From Anaerolineales bacterium (GTDB taxonomy: Bacteria > Chloroflexota > Anaerolineae > Anaerolineales > UBA6663), in the NCBI GenBank assembly GCA_016789165.1, contig JAEURL010000677.1, positions 1 to 6,949 of the forward strand: 6,949 nucleotides of DNA, in the 5' to 3' direction. Under the pieces are notes generated by a model. That model did not search any database and had not been told where the DNA came from. It saw only the letters and a program-made list of their open reading frames with translations. Position 1 is the stretch's first letter; each line of letters begins with the position of its first letter. Made by a program: the position numbers and the translations under genes. Shown here in pieces: positions 1 through 6,271 of the stretch.

Positions 1-175
1 ATCCGTGGTCTCTACCCTGGCCGGCCTGCTCCTGAAGAGCGGCCGCACGCCGCTGTACGTGGTGGCCGAGAATAATGACTACTCCATCCGCCTGGCTGAG
101 GCCGTGGGCTTTGAGGACACCGGCCACCGGGAGTTCGTGGCGCAGGCGGCGCGGGAGTTGACGAACAGCCCCTGA
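1..175 (+). CDS. GNAT family N-acetyltransferase, C-terminal fragment
   Basis: Only the last 57 codons are present; the reading frame starts at base 2 and ends with TGA at 173-175. The fragment has the typical end of a GNAT acetyl-CoA-dependent acetyltransferase. It shows a helix (VSTLAGLLLKSG), a strand (PLYVVAE), and then the conserved C-terminal pattern NDYSIRLAEAVGF followed by DTGHREF. In this family the Asn/Ser and the 'x-x-GF' turn pack against the acetyl-CoA arm. The acceptor substrate cannot be told from this piece, and the acetyl-CoA pyrophosphate-binding loop lies outside the window. The next gene starts 74 nt downstream on the same strand, so co-transcription with the glycosidase is possible but unproven. 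The family call is fairly safe; a specific function is not. Confidence 0.8.
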   Translation, partial: SVVSTLAGLLLKSGRTPLYVVAENNDYSIRLAEAVGFEDTGHREFVAQAARELTNSP

Positions 176-249
176 CGGACGCCGGCTGACCGCCAGCCCG
201 GCCTGCGTTCGCCGCCCTAGATCCTTACCGGCTCACTACTCCCTCGCTT

Positions 250-1584
250 ATGGCCACAGCAACCCATCACTTCCCCGCCTCATTCCTGTGGGGCACGGCC
301 ACGGCCGGCTACCAGGTGGAAGGGCAGAGCGTCAACACCGATTTCTGGGATTGGGAGCAGGGCGCGGGCCACATCGCCGCCGGCCACACCTCCGGCCGGG
401 CCTGCGATTGGTGGGAGGGCGGCCGCTGGCGCGAGGATTTTGACCGGGCGGCCGCCGACGGCCACAGCGCCCACCGCCTCTCGGTGGAGTGGAGCCGGAT
501 TGAGCCGGAGCCGGGCCGCTGGGATGCCGCCGCGCTCGACCAATACCGGCAGATGGTCCGCGGCCTGCGGGCGCGCGGGCTGACGCCGCTGGTGACCCTG
601 CACCACTTCGTCAATCCGCGCTGGCTGGCCGAGCGCGGCGGCTGGGAAAACCCGGAGGTGGTGCCGGCCTTTGAGCGCTACGTGCGGCACGTGGCGGCGG
701 CGCTGAAAGACGACGTGGACCTGTGGGCGACCATCAATGAGCCCAATGTGTACATGTATCAGGGCTGGGTCAACGGCGTCTTCCCGCCCGGCCGCCGCGA
801 CATGTTCGCGGCCATGCGCGTGGCCGCCACCCTGCTGCGCGCCCACGCCGCGGCCTACCGCGCCCTGCACGAGATCCAGCCGCGCGCCCAGGTGGGCCTG
901 CCCATCCACTTCCGGCCGATCCAGCCGGCGCAGCCGGGCTTTGTGCTGGACCGCTGGGTGGCGCGCACGCAGTTCAACCTGTTCAGCGCCCTGTTCCTGG
1001 AGGCCATCGGCACGGGCCGCCTGCGCCAGGTGCTGCGGCCGGCGCTGGCGGTGCCCGAGGCGCGCGGGACCCAGGACTATCTCGGCCTCAACTATTACAC
1101 CGCCGACGTGGCCCGCTTTGACCTGACCATCCCGCAGGAGCTGTTCGGCCGGCGGTCCTTCCCGCCCGGCGCGGACGTGGACGACGCCGGCGTGTACGCG
1201 TCGTACCCGCCCGGCTTCTTCGAGGCCCTGGAGTGGCTGCACCGGTTCAAGCTGCCGATCTACGTCACCGAGAACGGCATCGGCGACGAGGCCGACCGCC
1301 TGCGGCCCCGCTATCTGCTCACGCCTTTGCGCCAGCTGTGGCGGGCGGTCAATTTCAATTGGGATGTGCGCGGTTATTTCCACTGGTCGCTGGTGGACAA
1401 TTTCGAGTGGGAGCGCGGCTGGACGCACCGCTTCGGGCTGTATGCTGTGGACACGGCCACCCTGGTCCGCACCCCGCGGCCCTCGGCCGGCCTGTATGCC
1501 GCGGTCTGCCGCAGCCGCGCGCTCTCGTCCGAGACGGTGGCCCGCTACGCGCCGGAGTTGCTGGAGACGCTCTTCCCGGGGTGA
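250..1584 (+). CDS. Glycoside hydrolase family 1 beta-glycosidase
   Basis: This 444-residue protein is a full-length GH1 (beta/alpha)8-barrel enzyme, a retaining exo-beta-glycosidase such as a beta-glucosidase or beta-galactosidase. There is no signal peptide, so it should act in the cytoplasm on imported oligosaccharides or glycosides. The family N-terminal signature FLWGTATAGYQVEG (residues 12-25) includes the sugar-binding Gln22. SVEWSRIEPEPGRW follows at about 78-91 and TLHHF at 116-120. TINEPN (161-166) holds acid/base Glu164. LGLNYYT is at 278-284. YVTENG (338-343) holds nucleophile Glu341. The glycone-binding loop WSLVDNFEW is at 379-387. All catalytic residues are intact and the length is normal. 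The ATG at 250 fits the family N-terminus, but I see no SD; TACTCC at 237-242, 7 nt before the ATG, is only a weak -10-like match. Exact sugar specificity cannot be read from sequence. Confidence 0.95.
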   Translation: MATATHHFPASFLWGTATAGYQVEGQSVNTDFWDWEQGAGHIAAGHTSGRACDWWEGGRWREDFDRAAADGHSAHRLSVEWSRIEPEPGRWDAAALDQYRQMVRGLRARGLTPLVTLHHFVNPRWLAERGGWENPEVVPAFERYVRHVAAALKDDVDLWATINEPNVYMYQGWVNGVFPPGRRDMFAAMRVAATLLRAHAAAYRALHEIQPRAQVGLPIHFRPIQPAQPGFVLDRWVARTQFNLFSALFLEAIGTGRLRQVLRPALAVPEARGTQDYLGLNYYTADVARFDLTIPQELFGRRSFPPGADVDDAGVYASYPPGFFEALEWLHRFKLPIYVTENGIGDEADRLRPRYLLTPLRQLWRAVNFNWDVRGYFHWSLVDNFEWERGWTHRFGLYAVDTATLVRTPRPSAGLYAAVCRSRALSSETVARYAPELLETLFPG

Positions 1585-1598
1585 AGGCGGCTTGGTTT

Positions 1599-1607
1599 TG
1601 GTATAAT
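1599..1607 (+). promoter_or_regulatory. Extended -10 promoter of the tRNA-Ser gene
   Basis: The sequence TGGTATAAT combines a consensus TATAAT box (1602-1607) with the TG of an extended -10 element at 1599-1600. It begins 15 nt after the glycosidase stop codon. No good -35 hexamer stands 17 nt upstream, which is common for extended -10 promoters. The expected transcription start is near 1614, giving a leader of about 8 nt before the mature tRNA 5' end at 1622. Confidence 0.75.
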
Positions 1608-1621
1608 CGCTGCGCAAATAC

Positions 1622-1711
1622 GGAGAGGTCGCCTAGTCCGGTCTATGGCGTGCGTCTGGAAAGCGCATATGGGTCACACCATCGAGGGTTCAAATCCCTC
1701 CCTCTCCGCCA
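1622..1711 (+). tRNA. tRNA-Ser (anticodon GGA), CCA encoded
   Basis: This is a complete class II (long variable arm) tRNA, folded by hand. The acceptor stem GGAGAGG (1622-1628) pairs with CCTCTCC (1701-1707), followed by discriminator G1708 and an encoded CCA (1709-1711). The D-stem pairs GCC (1631-1633) with GGC (1647-1649). The anticodon stem TGCGT/GCGCA (1651-1655/1663-1667, one T-G pair) encloses the loop CTGGAAA, with anticodon GGA at 1658-1660. The extra arm ATGG/CCAT (1669-1672/1679-1682) has a 6-nt loop. The T-arm GAGGG/CCCTC holds the loop TTCAAAT. The long variable arm and G73 are serine tRNA features. It should decode UCC and, by wobble, UCU. It is a stand-alone gene with its own promoter and terminator. 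Confidence 0.97.
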
Positions 1712-1715
1712 CTGC

Positions 1716-1744
1716 AAACACCGCCCCTGGCGGTGTTTTGTTTT
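1716..1744 (+). terminator. Rho-independent terminator of the tRNA-Ser gene
   Basis: A perfect 10-bp stem, AAACACCGCC (1716-1725) with GGCGGTGTTT (1729-1738), closes on a 3-nt loop. It runs into a T-rich tail TTTTGTTTT (1736-1744). It begins 4 nt after the CCA end of the tRNA, so it should set the 3' end of the precursor. Confidence 0.85.
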
Positions 1745-1760
1745 CGGCCGCCGGCGGCCG
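1745..1760. repeat. 16-bp perfect GC palindrome between tRNA terminator and osmC-like gene
   Basis: CGGCCGCCGGCGGCCG is its own reverse complement and sits directly after the terminator T-tract, 15 nt before the SD of the next gene. In a GC-rich genome such palindromes can arise by chance. It could be an operator or a second hairpin, but no function is shown. Confidence 0.35.
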
Positions 1761-1775
1761 GCCGCTCACTGACCG

Positions 1776-1782
1776 AAGGAGG
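1776..1782 (+). promoter_or_regulatory. Ribosome binding site of the OsmC-like gene
   Basis: AAGGAGG is a near-perfect anti-16S match placed 5 nt before the ATG at 1788. It fixes the start of the OsmC-like gene and excludes upstream starts in the same region. Confidence 0.85.
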
Positions 1783-1787
1783 TCCCC

Positions 1788-2204
1788 ATGCAGATCAGTG
1801 CCCGCGTGGAGAACAGCGCCGGCCAGCATCAGGTCACGCTGGAGACCAATGGCCAGCCCCGGACCCTGGCGATCCCGCCCCGGGCCACGGGCTTCGGCTC
1901 CAGCGCCAACGGCGGCGAACTGCTGTTCCTGGCACTGGCCACCTGTTATTGCAACGACCTGTACCGCGAAGCCGCCAAACGCGGGATCAGCGTTTCCGCG
2001 GTGACGGTGGAGGTGACGGGCGAGTTCGGCGCGGAGGGGGAGCCGGCCCGGCAGGTGACCTACCGGGCGCGCGTCGCCGCCCAGGCGAGCGAGGCCGCCA
2101 TCCTGGACCTGATGCGGGCGACGGACCAGGTGGCCGAGATCCAGAACACCCTGCGGGCGGGGCGGCCCGTCACCCTGAGCCGCCTGGAAGCGGAGAGCCG
2201 GTGA
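1788..2204 (+). CDS. OsmC family protein lacking the usual second cysteine
   Basis: This 138-residue protein has the OsmC/Ohr fold signature: an N-terminal beta segment, the GGELLFLALATCYCNDLY helix (about 42-59), and a C-terminal strand region ending RPVTLSRLEAE. Classical OsmC and Ohr proteins are cytoplasmic thiol peroxidases that reduce organic hydroperoxides with two cysteines. The first lies in this central helix and corresponds to Cys53 or Cys55 here. The resolving cysteine normally sits in a later CPxS-type motif. Here that region reads DLMRATDQVAEIQNTL (about 107-122) and contains no Cys. The only two cysteines form a Cys-Tyr-Cys pair, so a canonical Ohr reaction is doubtful and the real activity is unknown. 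The start is set by a strong SD. The next gene overlaps its stop by 1 nt, so the two are translated as a unit. Confidence 0.9.
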   Translation: MQISARVENSAGQHQVTLETNGQPRTLAIPPRATGFGSSANGGELLFLALATCYCNDLYREAAKRGISVSAVTVEVTGEFGAEGEPARQVTYRARVAAQASEAAILDLMRATDQVAEIQNTLRAGRPVTLSRLEAESR

Positions 2205-2551
2205 TGAGCACGCCTATCCTGGCCGTCGTCGAGCGTTTCAACGCCGCCTTCAACGCCCACGATGTGGAGGCGCTGATGGAGTTGATGACCGAGGACTGCG
2301 TCTTCGAGAATACCTTCCCGCCCCCGGACGGCGCGCGCCATGTCGGCCAGGCCGCGGTGCGGGCCGTCTGGGAGGCCTTCTTTGCCGAGGCGCCGGCGGC
2401 GCACTTTGAGTGGGAGGAAGTGGTGGCCTTGGGGGAGCGCGCCGTGGTCCGCTGGACCTACCGCTGGGGCGCCGGCCGCGTGCGCGGGGTGGACGTGCTG
2501 CGGGTGCGCGCCGGGAAGATCGCCGAGAAACTGTCTTACGTGAAAGGTTAG
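2204..2551 (+). CDS. SnoaL/NTF2-like small protein
   Basis: This 115-residue protein is of the NTF2-like superfamily, SnoaL-like group. The N-terminal helix VVERFNAAFNAHDVEALMEL (about 8-27) is followed by MTEDCVFENTFPPPDG. A VGQAAVRAVWEAFF helix comes next, then three beta strands ending GVDVLRVRAGKIAEKLSYVKG. Members form cone-shaped dimers with a hydrophobic pocket; many are isomerases, hydrolases or ligand-binding proteins and most are uncharacterised. No substrate can be assigned. The ATG overlaps the TGA of the OsmC-like gene (TGATG at 2202-2206), which implies translational coupling. A GTG at 2201 is in frame directly before it and would add only one residue. Pairing with an OsmC-like gene hints at detoxification or stress, but this is inference only. 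Confidence 0.85.
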   Translation: MSTPILAVVERFNAAFNAHDVEALMELMTEDCVFENTFPPPDGARHVGQAAVRAVWEAFFAEAPAAHFEWEEVVALGERAVVRWTYRWGAGRVRGVDVLRVRAGKIAEKLSYVKG

Positions 2552-2577
2552 GCGCCCCGCGCCTGACGCCGGAATAG

Positions 2578-2614
2578 CAGCGCCGGCCCGCACGTGCGGG
2601 CCGGCGCTGGTTTT
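2578..2614 (+). terminator. Strong terminator formed by a 32-bp perfect palindrome
   Basis: Bases 2578-2609 are a perfect palindrome (the first 16 bases are the exact reverse complement of the last 16). They are followed by G and TTTT on the plus strand. This is a strong intrinsic terminator for the OsmC-like/SnoaL-like unit. It lies between convergent genes, 33 nt beyond the rny stop. On the minus strand the same hairpin is followed by CTATTCC rather than a T-tract, so it may stop or stabilise the rny transcript but is a weaker terminator in that direction. Confidence 0.8.
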
Positions 2615-2642
2615 GATAGGGCGAGCCGGGCCGGGCCTGCCG

Positions 2643-4211
2643 TTACTTGGCGAAATCGGTGGCGCGCGTCTCGCGGATGACGGTCACCCGGATCTGGCCC
2701 GGGTAGGTCATAGTCTCTTCGATCTTGCGCGCGATGTTCTTGCTCAGCTGCAGGGCGGCCAGGTCGTCCACCCGGTTGGGCTCGACGATGACGCGGATCT
2801 CGCGGCCGGCCTGCAGGGCGAAAGACTGCTCCACGCCCTGGAAGGAGTTGGCGATCTCCTCCAGCCCCTTGACGCGCTTGATGTACTGGTCCAGGCTCTC
2901 GCGCCGGGCGCCCGGCCGCGCGCCGGAGATGGCGTCGGCGGCCTCGACGATCACGGCCTCCACGGTCTGCTGCTCGGCTTCGTGGTGGTGGGCGGCGATG
3001 GCGTTGACGACCTTGGCGTTGACGCCATAGCGCTTGGCGTACTCGGCGCCGATGGCGGCGTGGGTGCCCTCCACCTCGTGGTCCAGGGCCTTGCCGATGT
3101 CGTGCAGCAGGCCGCCGGCCTTGGCCAGGGCCACGTCGGCGCCCAGCTCGGCCGCGATGGCGCCGGCCAGCAGAGCGGTCTCGATGGCGTGCGCGTGCTG
3201 GTTCTGGCCGTAGGAGGTGCGGAACTTCAGCCGGCCCAGCAGCCGCTGGATCTCGGGATGCAGGCCCGGCACGCCGGCCTCAAAGCCGGCCTGCTCGCCG
3301 GCTTCGCGGATGATGGCCTCCACTTCCTTCTGCGCGTCGGAGACCAGCTTCTCGATGTGGGCGGGATGGATGCGGCCGTCCACCACCAGCTTGGCCAGCG
3401 CGCGCTTGGCCACCTCGCGCCGGATCGGGTCGAAGGACGAGATGGTGACAGCTTCGGGCGTGTCGTCCACGATCACGTCCACGCCGGCCGCCTGCTCGAA
3501 GGCGCGGATGTTGCGGCCGTTGCGGCCGATGATGCGGCCCTTCATTTCGTCCGCCGGCAGCGGCACCACCGAGACCGTGATCTCGGAGACGTGCTCGGAG
3601 GCCACCCGCTGGATGGCCAGGGCGATGATGTTGCGGGCGCGCCGGTCGCCCTCGGCCCGCGCCTCCTCCTCGATCTGGCGGATGGTGCGGGCCATGTCGC
3701 CGCGGGCGTCTTTCTCCACCTCGGAGACCAGCAGCGCCCGCGCCTCTTCCTGGGTCATGGCGGCCACGCGCTGCAGCTCCGCCAGGCGCTTTTCCTGCAG
3801 CTTGTTGATCTCGCCCTCGCGCTTGTCCAGGGTGCTCTGGCGCTTGTCCAGCTGGGTGCGGCGCTGGTCGTTCTGCTCCAGCTTGCGGTCCAGGTCCTCG
3901 CGCCGCTTGGCCAGGCGCTGGTCCTCCCGGTTCAGATCAGCCAGCCGGCGCACCGCCTCGGCTTCGGCCTCATCCCGGATGCGGATGGCCTCGTCCCTGG
4001 CCTTCAGGACGATGTCCTTGGCCTGCGCCTCCATCTGCTGGGTCAGGGTGCTCTTCTGCTGTTCCAGCTCCCGCGCCTGCAGCTCCACCTCACGCAGGCG
4101 CAGCTCGGTCTGCTGGCGATGGCGCCGGATGCCCAGCCACAGACCGACCGCCACCCCCACCACGAGCGCCACGATCACTTCAATGAATACAACGACGGGG
4201 TTTTCAAACAT
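2643..4211 (-). CDS. rny: Ribonuclease Y (membrane-anchored endoribonuclease)
   Basis: This 522-residue protein has the full RNase Y architecture and usual length. A hydrophobic N-terminal membrane anchor (about 6-28, VVVFIEVIVALVVGVAVGLW) is followed by a long charged coiled coil (about 30-200) rich in E, R, K and Q. The KH RNA-binding domain has its GxxG loop at 229-232 (GRIIGRNGRNIRAFE, 225-239). The HD hydrolase domain includes SYGQN (333-337), His341, LLHDIGKALDHEVEG (368-382, metal-binding His370-Asp371), AAHHHE (406-411) and ADAISGARPGARRE (425-438). The enzyme starts mRNA decay and processing at the inner membrane in bacteria that lack or supplement RNase E. The KH loop reads GRNG where the common form is GREG. 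The start has an SD, GGGAG at 4219-4223, 7 nt upstream. It lies 30 nt after recX, probably in one transcript. Confidence 0.97.
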   Translation of the reverse strand: MFENPVVVFIEVIVALVVGVAVGLWLGIRRHRQQTELRLREVELQARELEQQKSTLTQQMEAQAKDIVLKARDEAIRIRDEAEAEAVRRLADLNREDQRLAKRREDLDRKLEQNDQRRTQLDKRQSTLDKREGEINKLQEKRLAELQRVAAMTQEEARALLVSEVEKDARGDMARTIRQIEEEARAEGDRRARNIIALAIQRVASEHVSEITVSVVPLPADEMKGRIIGRNGRNIRAFEQAAGVDVIVDDTPEAVTISSFDPIRREVAKRALAKLVVDGRIHPAHIEKLVSDAQKEVEAIIREAGEQAGFEAGVPGLHPEIQRLLGRLKFRTSYGQNQHAHAIETALLAGAIAAELGADVALAKAGGLLHDIGKALDHEVEGTHAAIGAEYAKRYGVNAKVVNAIAAHHHEAEQQTVEAVIVEAADAISGARPGARRESLDQYIKRVKGLEEIANSFQGVEQSFALQAGREIRVIVEPNRVDDLAALQLSKNIARKIEETMTYPGQIRVTVIRETRATDFAK

Positions 4212-4241
4212 AACCGTGCTCCCGCAAGTTATACGCGCCTT

Positions 4242-4871
4242 CTAATCGTCGTCGGCCGGCAAGGATTGCCAGGCCTTGTCCACGGCCGCCTTGACCACCT
4301 CGGAATCGAACCCGCGGCGGGCCAGGTAATCACCCAGCTTGCGCCGGAATTCGGGGCGGGGCAGGCCGGCCAACCGCTTGGCCCGCCGTGCGGCCAACTG
4401 GTCCGCGCTGGCGGCATCATCCGCCTGAGACAGCGCGGCCTTCGTCACCTCGGTGGAGACGCCCTTCCGCTTGAGCTCCGCCCGCAGGGCGCGTTGACTG
4501 CGGGGTCGGAAGGCGGCGCGATTCTCCACCCAAAGCCGGGCAAACGCCTGGTCATCCACCAGCCCGGACTGGCGGAGCCGGTCAATTTCCTTTTCGATGT
4601 CGGTGTCAGCTACCTTATGTTTCTGCAAGTACTGGCGGATCTCGCCCTCTGAGCGCGGCCGGCGAGCCAGAAGGTTCAAGGCCCGGACGTGCACCTGTTC
4701 GCGGGCGTCGGCGGCCTGCAGGCGGGCGATGTCGGCCTCGCCCAGTTCCTGGCCCAGGCGCAGCCGGGCGGCTTCGATCTTGGCCAGCCCGAAGGCGAAG
4801 CGGCCATCGATGAAGACGTTCACCCGCGCCTTGTTGCGGGCCTGGAGCTTGAGGGCGGTTACTTTACCCAT
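4242..4871 (-). CDS. recX: Regulatory protein RecX
   Basis: This 209-residue protein of the RecX family binds within the groove of RecA filaments and modulates (usually limits) RecA activity. Following an N-terminal beta segment (VTALKLQARNKARVNVFIDG, 4-23), three helical repeats are visible: ALNLLARRPRSEGEIRQYL (64-82), LVDDQAFARLWVENRA (104-119) with RALRAELKRKGV (127-138), and RRKLGDYLARRGF (176-188). I chose ATG 4871 because family members start with a short residue run before the TALK strand. The frame stays open upstream to a TTG at 4976 (35 more residues), and an in-frame ATG at 4901 would add 10. None of these starts has a convincing SD, so the N-terminus is uncertain. The gene lies between recA and rny, all on the minus strand. 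Confidence 0.9.
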   Translation of the reverse strand: MGKVTALKLQARNKARVNVFIDGRFAFGLAKIEAARLRLGQELGEADIARLQAADAREQVHVRALNLLARRPRSEGEIRQYLQKHKVADTDIEKEIDRLRQSGLVDDQAFARLWVENRAAFRPRSQRALRAELKRKGVSTEVTKAALSQADDAASADQLAARRAKRLAGLPRPEFRRKLGDYLARRGFDSEVVKAAVDKAWQSLPADDD

Positions 4872-5205
4872 AAACGCAAACAGCCGGGCCGCACGCCACA
4901 TCGCGGGCGCGCGCCACAGCTGTTTGGGACCGATCTCCGTTGAGGGAATCCGGAATACAGACGCGGGTAACGTCAACTGACCGCGCGCGTCCGGGTCTGA
5001 CCCGGTCGGCGTTTCGGTACGGCCCTTATGCCGGCTCGCGCCAGCCCACGCTTCTGCATTCCGTCATCCCTGAACCCGGCCGGCGGCGGGAACCCGCCGC
5101 AGCCGGATAATTCCACCGGTTATCGAAGGCCCAACGCTGTTGCGGCGCCTTCCGCCCCGCCCGCCGGCCGCCCGCCGGAGCGGGTGCGCCAGCCGGGAGG
5201 GGCGC
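4872..5205 (-). other. 334-bp intergenic region between recA and recX
   Basis: No gene is supported here. Reading on the minus strand it holds a GC hairpin (5083-5100, GCGGCGGG/CCCGCCGC with AA between) lacking a T-tract. It also holds an inverted repeat GATAA-N9-TTATC (5106-5124) in a local AT-rich patch, and a second hairpin CCGGGT-CTG-ACCCGG (4991-5005). No clear intrinsic terminator of recA is present. A minus-strand TTGACG (4971-4976) resembles a -35 box but has no good -10 at the right distance. Small minus-strand frames in the gap (for example 13 and 28 codons) lack an SD or any recognisable sequence. Confidence 0.6.
5106..5124. repeat. Inverted repeat GATAA-N9-TTATC upstream of recX
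   Basis: The two 5-bp arms (5106-5110 and 5120-5124) are perfect and lie in an AT-rich patch within a very GC-rich gap. The spacing fits a dimeric regulator site, but 5-bp arms are short and no family can be named. Confidence 0.3.
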
Positions 5206-6240
5206 TCATGCTTCAGAGTCATCCGCGTCGGAGCCGGCCCCTAACGGAACCTTGGCCGCGCCCAACTGGCGGCGGATGGCCTGCTCAATCTCCTGCGCGA
5301 TGTCTGGGTGCTCTTTCAAGTAAACCTTGGTGTTCTCCCGTCCCTGACCAAGCCGCGTGTCTTTGAACGAAAAGAACGCGCCTCGCTTGCTGATGATCTC
5401 CGTTTGTGAGCCCAGGTCGATAATATCTCCGACCTTGGATATACCTTCATTGTACATTATATCAAACTCGGCCTCCCGGAATGGCGGCGCCACCTTGTTC
5501 TTGGTAACGCGAACGCGCGTTCGAGAGCCGACGACGTCGGCGCCTTCCTTGATGCTCTGGATGCGCCGGACGTCGAGCCGGACGGAGGCATAGAACTTTA
5601 AGGCCAGGCCGCCGGTGGTGGTTTCCGGGTTGCCAAACATCACGCCGATCTTCTGGCGCAGTTGATTGGTAAAAATCATGGCTGTATTGGTCTGCTTTAT
5701 CGCCCCCGAGAGCTTGCGCAGGGCCTGGCTCATCAGCCGGGCTTGCTGGCCCATGGTGGCGTCGCCCATGTCGCCCTCGATCTCGGAGCGCGGGACCAGG
5801 GCCGCCACCGAGTCCACCACCACCACGTCGATGGCGCCTGAGCGCACCAGCGACTGGGCGATCTCCAGCGCCTGCTCGCCGGTATCGGGCTGGGCGATGT
5901 AGAGGTTGTCCACGTCCACGCCGCACACCTCGGCATAGGTCGGGTCGAGGGCGTGTTCCATATCGATGTAGGCGCAGATACCGCCGGCCCGCTGCGCCTC
6001 GGCCACGATGTGCTGGCAGATGGTGGTTTTGCCGGACGATTCCGGCCCGTAGATCTCGGTGACGCGGCCGCGCGGCACGCCCCCCACGCCGATGGCCAGG
6101 TCCAGCGCCAGGGAGCCGGTGGAGATGGCTTCCACCGCCAGGTGGCTGGCCTCGCCCAAACGCATCACCGAGCCCTCGCCGAACTGTTTTTTGATCTGCG
6201 CCAGGGCTGCGTCCAGCGCTCGGTCTTTACCGCTCGCCAT
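5206..6240 (-). CDS. recA: Recombinase RecA
   Basis: This 344-residue protein is a complete bacterial RecA, the ATP-dependent strand-exchange protein. It also triggers LexA-type self-cleavage in the SOS response. Walker A GPESSGKT is at 65-72. The catalytic Glu lies in YIDMEHALDP (Glu95), and Walker B VVVDSVAAL is at 140-148. DNA-binding loop L1 lies around EGDMGDATMGQQARLM (155-170), and L2 around MFGNPETTTGG (201-211). The C-terminal domain includes DIIDLGSQTEIISKRGAFFSF, and the tail is acidic (DADDSEA). No intein or frame break is present. The ATG at 6240 has an SD, GAGGAAG at 6247-6253, 6 nt upstream. It is the first gene of a minus-strand group recA-recX-rny, divergent from the tandem GNAT gene. 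Confidence 0.99.
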   Translation of the reverse strand: MASGKDRALDAALAQIKKQFGEGSVMRLGEASHLAVEAISTGSLALDLAIGVGGVPRGRVTEIYGPESSGKTTICQHIVAEAQRAGGICAYIDMEHALDPTYAEVCGVDVDNLYIAQPDTGEQALEIAQSLVRSGAIDVVVVDSVAALVPRSEIEGDMGDATMGQQARLMSQALRKLSGAIKQTNTAMIFTNQLRQKIGVMFGNPETTTGGLALKFYASVRLDVRRIQSIKEGADVVGSRTRVRVTKNKVAPPFREAEFDIMYNEGISKVGDIIDLGSQTEIISKRGAFFSFKDTRLGQGRENTKVYLKEHPDIAQEIEQAIRRQLGAAKVPLGAGSDADDSEA

Positions 6241-6271
6241 AGCTGTCTTCCTCGGAACCAGGGTGGCCGGC

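Noticed and set aside
280..1617. A 445-codon minus-strand open frame opposite the GH1 gene
   Set aside because: GC-biased codon use in the glycosidase removes stops from the opposite strand. The translation has no family features, while the plus-strand protein has all GH1 motifs.
1645..2004. An open frame running through the tRNA into the OsmC-like gene
   Set aside because: It begins inside a well-folded tRNA-Ser and crosses its terminator; the translation shows no known domain.
1733..2203. An upstream extension of the SnoaL-like frame, starting at the ATG of 1733
   Set aside because: It overlaps the OsmC-like gene in another frame, reads as low-complexity Gly/Arg/Pro sequence, and the SnoaL-like domain starts at the ATG of 2204.
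3217..4245. A 342-codon plus-strand frame opposite rny, rich in Ser and Arg
   Set aside because: It is a shadow of the RNase Y coiled-coil and KH coding region; composition is biased and no motif is recognisable.
2613..4652. A 679-codon plus-strand open frame opposite rny and recX
   Set aside because: It is antisense to two clearly recognisable genes. Its sequence is low-complexity, rich in L, G, D and H, as expected when GC-rich codons are read on the other strand. It has no recognisable domain.
4991..5005. Hairpin CCGGGT-CTG-ACCCGG as a recA terminator
   Set aside because: The stem is only 6 bp and no T-tract follows on the minus strand.
5028..5366. A 112-codon plus-strand frame over the recA 3' end and the intergenic gap
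   Set aside because: It has no SD, is rich in Pro, Ser and Arg, and overlaps recA antisense; no coding evidence beyond being open.
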